This document shows, in pieces, positions 24,873-34,900 of a DNA stretch of 64,000 nt (position 1 is its first letter; every line of letters begins with the position of its first letter). A program made the translations under genes and the position numbers. The DNA lies in the NCBI GenBank assembly GCA_030544235.1, contig CM060477.1, positions 27,788,038 through 27,852,037 on the forward strand. Reading direction: 5' to 3'. The stretch comes from Lepturacanthus savala (taxonomy: Eukaryota > Chordata > Actinopteri > Scombriformes > Trichiuridae). A model generated the notes under the pieces. It had not been told where the DNA came from. It worked only from the letters and a program-made list of their open reading frames with translations, and made no database searches.

Positions 24873-25599
24873 TTAAATAAAAAACAACAATTTCAGTCCA
24901 TTCATTTAAATAGAACATAAAACCCACACAGACGTAGGTCTGAGGTTCAAGTAGTAAATCAATAAAAGTGTATTGAAGTGTGAGCAGAGATTTATTTGCA
25001 AAGCACTTCCCGTCTGGTCACATGAACAAACACCAGAGGCATAAAAACGTTCCTTTATGTACTAATTTGCCCATATGGCAAAAAAAAGGAAAAACCAGAA
25101 CAGAACAACTGCCAAGTTGCTGCTGAACTGTGTAGTGATTTACGCCAAAGCTCACATCATCTCACTTCTGAGTGTTTGCTCAGACTGTGAAGAAACACAG
25201 AAAAAAAAGCAGCAGGCACCAGTACGCCACAAAGTAGAAGCTCCCTCCATCAGAACATGGTTCTGCGAGTTGTCGGGAGACGTAATTGAAGGTCATGGAT
25301 ACCACAGATGACTGACTCCAGCGCTGAGAGCCTCGCCGACCGTAATAAAAGTGCGGCCGAGGAGGAAAAACTCACAGCGTGTTCTTCAGATGTGAGAAAA
25401 CATGCTTGGTGGCTTATTTCAGAAGGAAAAAAAAGCCACCGAAACCCCCCCAGCTAAAAAAAAAAAAAAACAGAACCAGCAGCTGGAAAATCCCCTTCCT
25501 CAATGTTCAATAGCTGAAGAGAACACAGGAGTGAAATGAAAAAAAGAAAAAGACTAAGCTGCAGCTCAACTTCTCAGGGCTTAGTGGGGAGGGGGAGGG

Positions 25600-25892
25600 G
25601 GGTGTATTATAGAACTGGATACTGGACTGAAAAATGGCCGCCATTCATTTCAATGTAAGTTTCTCGCCTGGTTCATACAATGAAAAAGTTCCTGACTTCA
25701 GGGGTTAATTTCCTTGTTGTGTGACCCATAGAGACATTCCCATAGAATGTGTAAATTGCAAAAAAAAAAAAAAAAAAAAAAACATATTTGATATTTGAGA
25801 TGTATAATTCACTTTAAAAGCTTATAAAGGTTTTGGACGGATAAAAATCAATGTCTTAAAAATCTAGAATCCACAGATCAGTAATTAACAGG

Positions 25893-25989
<97 letters not shown>

Positions 25990-26128
25990 CTGGGGCTGTC
26001 CTGTTTCTTTTCTTTTATTCTTGTGTTTTATAGTAAAATCCTATTTGGGTTGTATGGGATTTTTTGTTGTAGTACTACGAGTGGCCACTGGGAAAAATTG
26101 GCGCCATATCCAGGTCTATAATACACCC
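25600..26128. mobile_element. Inverted-repeat element containing poly-A and AT microsatellite
   Basis: The 22-bp end at 25600-25621 (GGGTGTATTATAGAACTGGA then TA) matches the reverse complement of 26107-26128 at 21 of 22 positions. The interior carries a 23-A run (25760-25782) and a 90-bp AT repeat (25897-25986). Partial copies of the ends occur at 34725-34785, 38945-39035 and 63365-63420, showing a dispersed family. No target duplication was identified. Confidence 0.75.
25897..25986. repeat. (AT)45 microsatellite
   Basis: Uninterrupted TA dinucleotides inside the inverted-repeat element. Likely to vary in length and to be mis-sized in assemblies. Confidence 0.97.
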
Positions 26129-26339
26129 ATGGGATCAGAGTCCATTCACGACCTGCAGGTTCAGGTGAGGACGAAGCTCTGATGCAGAAAGACAATAAAA
26201 GGAAATGAAACATAATTTGATGAGACTCAGAGCTGCAGAATCAGAAACTTCCACAAAGCTCCTTCTTCCTCTAATTTCATGATTTTTACACTTTATTTTA
26301 ATACTGCACCATTCACATATTTACCACAGACTGATTTAC

Positions 26340-26740
26340 ACATAGAAACTACAGAGCTGCAACAGGTAGTCGATTAATTGATTAGTTGCCAACGATTACA
26401 TTAATTGTTAACTATTTTGGAAATCAAGTACCTGATTTGAATCATTTTTAAGAAGAAAATGTCTAATTCTCTGGTTCCATTTACTCAAATATGATTATTT
26501 TCTGGTCTTCTTGATTTCTTCTTCTATTATAGTAAACTGATGAATGAAGTATGGTGATTAGAGCTGCACCAAATTAGTGGATTAATTGATTAATTTCCAA
26601 CTATTACATTAATCGCCAACTATTTTGATAATCGATTAATAAAGTTGAGCCATTTTTAAGAAGAAAATGTCCTAATTCTCTGGTTCCATCTTCTTTTTTC
26701 TAATTATTGTCTGGTTTCTTTAATCTTCTATAATAGTAAA
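26340..26740. repeat. Dispersed GAGCTGCAAC...CGATTAAT repeat (hAT-MITE-like), two adjacent copies
   Basis: Two successive copies of a block with GATTAATTGATTAGTTGCCA-type sequence, TTTTTAAGAAGAAAATGTC and CTCTGGTTCCA. Related pieces occur at 20130-20270, 21100-21235, 35930-36180, 36718-36900, 42000-42080 and 42355-42490. The GAGCTGCAACNNTTA start is typical of fish non-autonomous hAT elements. Confidence 0.6.
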
Positions 26741-27923
26741 CTGCTGTAAATTTAAAATCTTTGTTCCCTTTTAATCAATTGTTTTTAATTATATCTTGCT
26801 TGTTTTTTTATAATTTAGATTTCTTGATTTTTAATCGTATTTCATTTTAATTAATTAAATTTCTTTCCTTTTAATCAACTGCTATAAATTGTATCTTGAT
26901 GTTTTTAATGTTTTATGCACTTTGAATGATCTTGTTGTTGCCTAAATATTTGACTAACTATTAAATACAAGACGTTTCTCTTTGATAAGATTTCATTTTT
27001 TTTATTCTTTTTTGTAGATAGATTTTGAAAATCTATTCAAACTTGTTTTCACACAGTGGCTGTTGAGCTCCGACTGTGTGAATGTTAGTGAATGAACAAC
27101 AGGCGGTTACCATGGATACCAACAGTGGATGCAGCCATTGCCCAAGCATCATTTCTGACTTCCATCCCTTTAGTCTCCCAGTATAAAAGCTTGTGGAGAA
27201 CTGGGATGAACTGAACGGCCATAATCCACTTTTCAGCCTTTTCTTTTTCATTTTCCAGACAGAACCGATGCTCATTCAACTCAATCTAATTGTTGGGGTG
27301 AAGAAGGAAGCTCTGTTGACGGCTCACAAAAATGAATGGTTGGATTGTGCCTCTCACAATATGAAGCCTGCTATATTTTGTGACTGGTTCCTACAGAATC
27401 ACATTCTTCTACAGAAGTGTAGCTTTTTCTGCTGCTCAATTCCACTCTTTAAGCTCTGGAGCTTCTGTACTAATCAACAGCTAATATGAGTTTTATTCCA
27501 CACCTAAAACGTAGACTTATAGGACAATAATTTGTTCTTTTTGTTCTTTTTCTGCATACATTCCGTCAGCATACAAACAAATACAAACCCATTGAAGGAA
27601 TATCTGAATATTGGATCCCTGTTGCTGTTCTAAATGGAAAAAAATCATCCAATTCCAACAGAATCGTTAGTAGAGTTTACTTATGAGATTCTGATCTTTG
27701 ACTGTGAACTATTGAGAAATAAAATGATTAACAGGATGTGATGGATTGTAGTTTATTACACAGGCACATGAGGTCTTATACTAGTTGACATTATTATTAT
27801 ATTATAATATAATATATACTCTACCATTACTATTATCAATATAAATATTACATTAATATTATTATTGTTATTTGTACTAAAATTATCATAATTATGAAAA
27901 TGACTAATTAAAACAGTTTTGTT

Positions 27924-28270
27924 ATGGTCGGATTAACTTTCTATTGCATAATGTTGCCATATAGCAACAATTACTTTATATTCATTTTTCTAAAAAGCTG
28001 TGATATAAAATCTATAATTTTACAGTTAGGTGTGAAAAGAGGAGCTTTTATTTTGAAGGACATACAATTTATGAGGTCACATGACCAGGATATCCTGTTT
28101 TCTCATGGACATTTGACATGTGAGCATCACTGTCTCGCAACTGAAGGCTGAAATAAATTAACTTCAATTTGATTCAGTTTTAATTTTATACTTTTTTTCT
28201 AATATGCTGAGATTTGTTGCCATATGTCAACAATACACAAATATAGGAAATTCCTAGTGTATACAACCTA
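27924..28270 (+). repeat. Dispersed repeat family A, copy 2
   Basis: Begins near TTAACTTTCTATTGCATAAT, carries AAAAAGCTGTGATATAAAAT and GGTCACATGACCAGGATATC, and continues through a second GTTGCCATATGTCAACA box to AACCTAATGG. The longer right side aligns with copy 4 at 55718-56045. Confidence 0.7.
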
Positions 28271-29289
28271 ATGGAGTCCCATTGATTTACATTAGCATCT
28301 ATAGACACTATGATGACAACTTGTTCTTATATTTCTATATATAATTTAGGTCATTGTATGGAATAAAAAAACATTCCAAACATGTTTTACGATGTCTGAC
28401 TTTTCCTTTTGTTTTACCTTTCTTATTTTTTGTTTTATTTTACTTTTACATGTTCAAAACTAAACTAAAGGGGCAGGAATATCAGTGCAGAATTTAGAAA
28501 AAAAACATATTTTTACTCCAAACAGCCCACAGAGATTCATGAATTGTTGTAACAGCTGTTTAACATGAATGATTCCATATGAATGACTCATATTTTACTA
28601 GTAAAAATTTCACACATCTGACATTCAGTCAAAAACTGTGACGTATGTTTTCTCCTCACACTGAAGCGGTTAAATTCGTCACATTCGGTGTATATTTTAC
28701 AGCTGAAAAGTAGAAATATTCAATTTTAAAGGAACTTTAAATACTTAAAGGAACAATACGTCATTTTTCTCTCACTCACTCTTTCACTCACTTCTTTTGG
28801 GACGATTAAACATGGTTAAATAAGAGGGCTGCTTTTCTCAGTCACCTTCAAAGTCTGTGAATGAAATCTGACCTAAAAATAAATGTTACTGTGAACTTTG
28901 AGGAAGTTTCATAGCGACAGGGACAGAGCATCCCGGTAACCATGGCAACAGGGCTGTCGCTGTCCTCTTTTCACCCTCTGATGTTATCAGTTGCTGTTCA
29001 TGGAACAAGACAGAATAAAAGAATCTATATTCTATTCAATCACTTAATTTCTTTTTTTTAATTAGCATTTTATGTGAAAGGTTCCAAATATTATGATGCA
29101 GCATTTTTACTGTAATTCACATCAAATTGTCTCCTCATTGATAAACTGAACCATTAAAACACCAACAGGTAAGATAACATATTATACAAATATAACACAG
29201 TCTATATAATGAGTACTTTTACTTTTGATACTTTAAGTACTTATAGTTAATAATACTCCTGTATTTTACTTAAAAGTACACAAGTAAAA

Positions 29290-31440
29290 TATCTGCACTG
29301 TAAAAAATCGAGTGAAAATATCTTGTTTCTCTCACAATTAGTGGAATTATCTTGAATATTCCTGAAATATCTTATTTTATTGGCAGATAATTTAAGTTGT
29401 ATCATTTTTTTCTTGATTTTGGTCAATTTAGTCTTGTTTTATTAAAAAAAAAGATAGAAGATTGTTTTGTGAGATGAAAAACAGACCAAACAAAAAGGAG
29501 GGAGATCGGTTTAAATCTCACTACACTGCAAAAGATTTAATCTTTTGCAGTGTACTGAGAAAATGGTACAATTAGTACACTATTGAGTAGAGTTATCTTG
29601 AAATATCCTATTCCATTGGCATATAATTTTACTTATTTAGTTTTTTTCTTCTAGATTATGGTCAATTTAGTCTTTTTAGTGTTCTAAATAAATAAAGATA
29701 GAACTAATGGTGTCTTTTTATCCCATGTTATGGATTTTTTTGCCTCCTAATTCAGACTTTTTATTTCAAATTCTTTGAAAAACTTAAAATATGGAATAAA
29801 ATCATTCAAGATCATTCTACTCAATATTGAACTAATTGTAATAAATACAAGATATTTCCCCTGATAGAAGTTTCACTTTTTGCAGTGTAGACTAGATCAT
29901 TTGTATTTAATAGTGAAAATAATTGGGCCAAATGAAGTGTTAACCTCGCTAAAACTACTATTTTACAATTTAAGACAATTAATCAGAAGAAAAGCTGGAG
30001 AACATGAAGCGATCTGAGTTTCAGCCTCACTGCAGAAACCATTCAGTTCACATCTGAACTTTTCATTTTCTTTTCCGGGGGTTGGGGACATGTTCAGAAA
30101 AACAGCTGCTAAACATATTTCCTGGACCACAGAGTATCAGACCACAATGTATCTGTACTCAGAGCTGGACCCAAAGAGAAAAACCAAGAATGAAGGAGAT
30201 GAAGCTGTCTAGAGCAGCAGTTCTCTATCTATTTCATGTCAAGGACCTAAAAAATTAACACAAATTAGACCATTTGACCCCCACTTGATAGAATATTGTC
30301 CCAGGGTCCCCATCTGCTTTTAGATATTAAAGAAAGTGTATGAAATGGAAATGTATTAAAATATATGATTCCCGTTTTTGCTGGGGACCTCAGGGAACCA
30401 CCTCAGGGACCCCTGGGGGGTCCCTGGACCCCACTTTGAGAACCACTGGTCCCAGTTCTGATGCAGCATGGGGGTGGATCAGAGATCAGGTATCAGCTCT
30501 GAACTCTTTTTCTCTTTGACATGAAAAACAGACCAAAAGGAGGAGGCAGATCCTAGTGGTTTAATATTAGTTATCACTACACTGCAAAAAGATTTATTTT
30601 TTTGCAGTGTACTGAGAATTAATGAGAAAATTAGTGAGACAATGTCTTGTATTTGGTATAAATATGTTCAATATTGAATAGAATTATCTAATTCCACTGG
30701 CAGATAATTTATCTTATTTCAAGCTTTTTTCTTGATTTTAGTCAATTTAATTTATTTTTTTTAATAAAATGTTGAATGAAATATCCTGAACAATCCACCA
30801 ATGGTATAAGATAACAATTCTTAATATTAATTAACTAATCAACTTGAAATAAGCTAAATTATCTGCCAATGGAATGGGATAATTCTACTCAGTATTGGAA
30901 TAATTGTACCAAATATTTTATATTATATTTTATATATATTTCCTCACTACCCTCCCAAAGATTCCATTTTTTGTATTGAGATTTTAATTTAATCCACTAG
31001 GATCGCCCTTCTTTTTTAATGATATATCAAATTTGTTTCCTGGTTTCTGTCAATTTGGTCTTGTTCTAAGAAAACAAGGCCAACATTTTCTTAAAGACTA
31101 AGTTGACTGAAATAAAAAAAATATATATATTAAATATCCTAAATTATCTGCCAATGGAATAAAATAATTCTACTCAATATTGGACCAAATGTACCAAGTA
31201 TTTTCACTAAACTTCCAAAGATTTCATTTTTTGTAGTGAGTGTATTGAGATTTAAATTAAAACCACTAGGATCATCCTCCTTTTTAAGGATATATCAAGT
31301 TTCCTGGTTTCTGTCAATTTGGTCTTTCTCTAAAGAAACAAGACTACTAACTTTTTCTAAAAGACTGATTTGACAGATATAAAAAAAAAACTTGAAATAA
31401 GCTAAATTTCTACTCAATATTGGACATTTTTTGCAGCGTA
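29290..31440. repeat. Cluster of CACTGCAAAA-type MITE copies
   Basis: At least five fragments share CACTGCAAAA, GTACTGAGAA, ATTGAGTAGAATTATCTTGA and GGCAGATAATTTA blocks, in both orientations. The same family recurs near 32380-32450, 56965-57050 and 60620-60760. Head-to-head junctions form hairpins at 29522-29554 and about 30582-30613. Confidence 0.7.
30215..30448 (-). mobile_element. hAT-like MITE
   Basis: The right end GACCCCACTTTGAGAACCAC-TG and left end CAGTTCTC are the inverted termini of the widespread CAGTGGTTCTCAAAGTGGGG element. The interior has the expected GGGGACC and CCTGGGGGGTCCC motifs. An 8-bp target duplication is not clear. Confidence 0.65.
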
Positions 31441-31487
31441 CTACCTCCAATCTCATAGAATGAAATAATAAAAGCCAGAAAATGTAC

Positions 31488-31951
31488 CAACTAGGCTGAG
31501 CCGCCATCCTCTCCATGTAGTCCTTGGCCAGGTCCAGGGCCCCGGCTCTATGTGGGTACAGCAGGCAGAACATGGACAGGACCCCCAGGTTGTTCCCGTA
31601 CACCTCGTTCCAGCGGGCACTGAACTCGGCGGGGCTCCAGGGGGGCAGGTACTCCTCGGGGTGGTCCAGCATGGTCTCCCCGGCCTCCCGGATCCGCCTC
31701 GCCATCTCCCGGTGGGTCCCGGCGGCGGCGTACTGCAGCTCCTCCACGTTCCCCCCGGCCGAAGTACAGCATGGGGTGGCCGTCGTAGTTGCCGCCCATG
31801 AAGGGGACGCCGTCGCCGCCGGGGTCGGCCTCCGCCGCCACAGCCGGGACCAGCAGGGGCCACAGCAGACTTATGAAGAAGACTGGGGGGGCCCCGCGGG
31901 TGTGGGTCCTCATGGTCTCATCAGAGAGGGGACATCACCGAAGGAGCTCAG
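31488..31951 (-). CDS. dse: dse exon 2: first coding exon with signal peptide, frameshifted as given
   Basis: The start codon is ATG at 31913-31911, in a fair Kozak context (A at -3). The N-terminus MRTHTRGAP is near-identical to vertebrate DSE and is followed by a hydrophobic signal segment (residues ~10-27). The mature part reads PFMGGNYDGHPMLYFGR, and in the second frame VEELQYAAAGTHRE, then YLPPWSPAEFSARWNEVYGN and AKDYMERMAAQPSW. The two halves are in different frames. After codon GAA at 31751-31749 one base must be skipped to enter GTG at 31747. The likely site is the six-C run (plus strand) at 31751-31756: with five C the frame reads straight through. This may be a homopolymer error or a real lesion. 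The exon is GC-rich, starts after a CCTCAG acceptor at about 31952, and ends at a GTACAT donor from 31487. Confidence 0.93.
31910..31935 (-). promoter_or_regulatory. Two overlapping minimal upstream ORFs abutting the dse start codon
   Basis: In the putative dse leader an ATG at 31935-31933 opens a five-codon frame (Met-Ser-Pro-Leu-stop) ending at 31921. Its TGA overlaps a second ATG (31921-31919), whose four-codon frame (Met-Arg-Pro-stop) ends at 31910, overlapping the main ATG at 31913-31911. Such stop/start overlaps are the arrangement expected for termination-reinitiation control. The sequence is visible; translation of these uORFs is inference and depends on the acceptor near 31952 being used. 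Confidence 0.5.
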
Positions 31952-34900
31952 CTGAGGACAAAATAAGATCAGATAAGATAAGATCAGGTAAAATAATCAT
32001 TAGTCCCACAGTGAGGAAATGTCATTAGTAACACCAGTAGAGACAGAACAAGTGACCGGAAAGAAAAGAAAAGATTGCACACAGATTATATACATAAAAA
32101 TAAATACAATATAATACAATATAATTGATAGATGGACCATATATACAAGATAGACACAGCAAATTGAATAGGATAGATTATTGCACATGTAGATTACTGC
32201 ATTTTTTTTTAAAAGATAAGATTACCAATCAAATCATTCAAAAAAGAAGAAGGGAACTGGATGAAAAACTCCTCTTGAATTACTACACAATGATTGATTT
32301 GTGTCAGTTTGGTCTTGATCTAACAAAACAAAACAAAACAAAACATTTTTTTAATTGACTGAAATATAAAAAAAACTTGAATTAGTCTTAATTATCTGCC
32401 AATGGAATGAGATCATTCTACTCAGTATTAGACTAATTGTACCAAGTTTTCTCCCTTTCTAATTAAAAATATATAATTACTACATAATATCTATTCATTA
32501 TTTAATTACTTCAGCCTCACTATTGGCTTTTTGGTAAAGTTCTATACAATCACTACTCATTCCGTCACATTTATTATCATTATTATATGTTTTATTATTA
32601 TAAACTACTTGTTAAAGGGATAGTTCACCCCCAAAATGACTTTTCAGTATGGATTATGGATATTTTCTGTTTGTTTTTGTACATTTTGAAGAAAATAAAT
32701 TTTGAAGTACAAACACATTTACTGCACAACCACTATTACACCAATAGGATTTGTGATTGTGATTTGGTTCACTACTCATGACACAACAGTAGAGTTTAGT
32801 AGTGAAACAGTAGAGTTCCAAGTAGTAATCATGCAGAATAGTGGAAAAACTGTTAAATCACTGCTGCTTCACTACAGAAGCATTTAAATAACGATTCTGC
32901 AGTGATTTTACTACTTGATTGTGTAGTAAATATGTCTCATAACACTAAAACATTACATAGTTATATAATGATCAAGTTTAGAGTTTTTTAATACTTGCTC
33001 CAGTAGTGATATGTAGTAACAACACTACATATAGTTAAATATTAGTATATTACATTATTATTATTATATATTTACTATACATTTCAGACTCCTTGAAGCC
33101 TTGAATACATGGAGACTTCTTTTAGTTTTTGTCACTTTCCTAAGTTAATTTTTAAAGATTTTTTAAATAATTTGATAACATCTGATGTGGGAAACAGTGG
33201 GTGTAAATATGTCTATGATCAAAATTATTGTCTTCAGAATGAAAAACCTAACATGGGTGAGTAATCAATGGAAAAAAATGCTTTTTGGAGGTGAACTGTC
33301 CCTTCAACCAGTATATAATAGAAACATATAGTAATACATGTGAAGGAATGAGTTGTGATTGTATAGAACTTTCCCAAAAAGCCAGTATCAGTCATTATGT
33401 AGTAATTATCAGTAATGAAACGGGCCAATTCTCTATTTATTAAAATTGAAATAACTACATAAATTACTACTTATTGCAATAGCAAACAAGGAGTGAAATG
33501 GTAGTTTTTTGTAGATATTTAGTGATCAGTAGTGATTCATTAGTGTTTTTTATAAAGGGACAGCCAGCCCATATTCTGCACAGCCTTTTCTTACAAAGGC
33601 CCTGCATTCCTGGAATAATGAGATACAGCTGTAGTCCTGATGACTCGGCCTTTCCCTACTGATGTAGGCGCAGTAAGGAACTCATCACAGAGCTGTCTGA
33701 CAAACGGGTGAAACGTTTTCCTAATTCTGTTACAGTTACCTACAACGTCTGATATTAAAGGTTAAAGGTCAGGTAAAAAAAATAAAATAGAATGTAGATA
33801 TTTAGACACACAAACTGTAAAATAACAACTCCCACTCATTCTGATGCTCTTTACTCATTCGTAGTTTTGCTCAAACACAGGCTGTTTAGAAATAGCTCCT
33901 GTTATGATGTCACATCAGGAAGTTAATAGTAACTGCCCCTTGACCCATAAAGCCACTCCCACTTTCTACTTGGATGCATTCAACATCACCTACTTCCTGC
34001 CTAAACGCTACCCGGATAGTTTACTCCATCCAAGCTAACAACACTACGTATCCCAGAAGTCACTGGGAGGTCAGTTACTGCAATAGAAGAACTTTTTTTT
34101 ACCTTAAACTTTACTGAACAATCCAATAATTACAAATTCAAATAAGAATCTCTACTTTGTGTTCCCACATAAACATAAACTTGAGCAAGACAAAAGGAAG
34201 AATAAATATCAAGACTATCATATCCTAGTATTATAGTATAATAAAATACATTAGTGAAATAATAACTACTACTGTGGTGTTGGAGTAGTGCTACTGGTTA
34301 GTAGACAGTGATGCTAACTAGTAGCAACTACTGGTTAGTAGACAGTGATAGTAACTAGTAGTAGATACTGGTCAGTAGGCAGTGATGCTAACTAGTAGCA
34401 GCTACTGGTTACTGGTAGATTGCAATAGTAAAAGAGAAGCCTAAAAAACTGTTGACAGAACCCCCCCAGCTATGTATTCATTTTTAATTCATGGACTTTT
34501 ATCCATCATTTTCCCAGTGTGATATTTAATGTGTTTGGTAAAGTGAATTGAACGACTCAAAGGTGAGTTTTTTTGTGATTGGTGCGTTCTCATCAGCATG
34601 ATGGGAGGCCCCAGAGCATCATGGGAGATGACTCTACTGATCAGTCTCTATGGGTCACATAAGGTGGAAATAAACCTGGATATCAGGAACTTTTTCAGCA
34701 TGTGCACCAGGTGAGCAGCTTCCATTAGAATGAATGGCGGCCATTTTTCAGTCCAGCATCCAGGTTTTATAATACATCCATTGTTTTTAATAGGTGCTTT
34801 AGGACCATGTAGGTATACATTTTTTGTGATTAGACCACAAAAGTTTGAATAATAAAGTGTGAAAATGTCAGAACAGGGCTCCTTTAAATCTCCACTTCCT

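Larger units (their letters stand above)
20998..31487. other. dse intron 2
   Basis: A 10.5-kb intron with no dse exon between the in-phase exons 2 and 3. It contains hAT-like and piggyBac-like MITE remnants (21249-22119), a complete TTAA-flanked MITE (24210-24872), an inverted-repeat element with an AT microsatellite (25600-26128), family A copy 2 and a cluster of CACTGCAAAA repeats (29290-31440). Between them is AT-rich sequence without recognisable features. Confidence 0.7.

Noticed and set aside
30207..30456. 8-bp target duplication around the hAT-like MITE at 30215-30448
   Set aside because: The flanks GTCTAGAG and GTCCCAGT agree at too few positions to call a duplication.
31453..31955. 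Arg/Gly/Pro-rich frames overlapping dse exon 2 on both strands
   Set aside because: They are out-of-frame translations of the GC-rich first coding exon.
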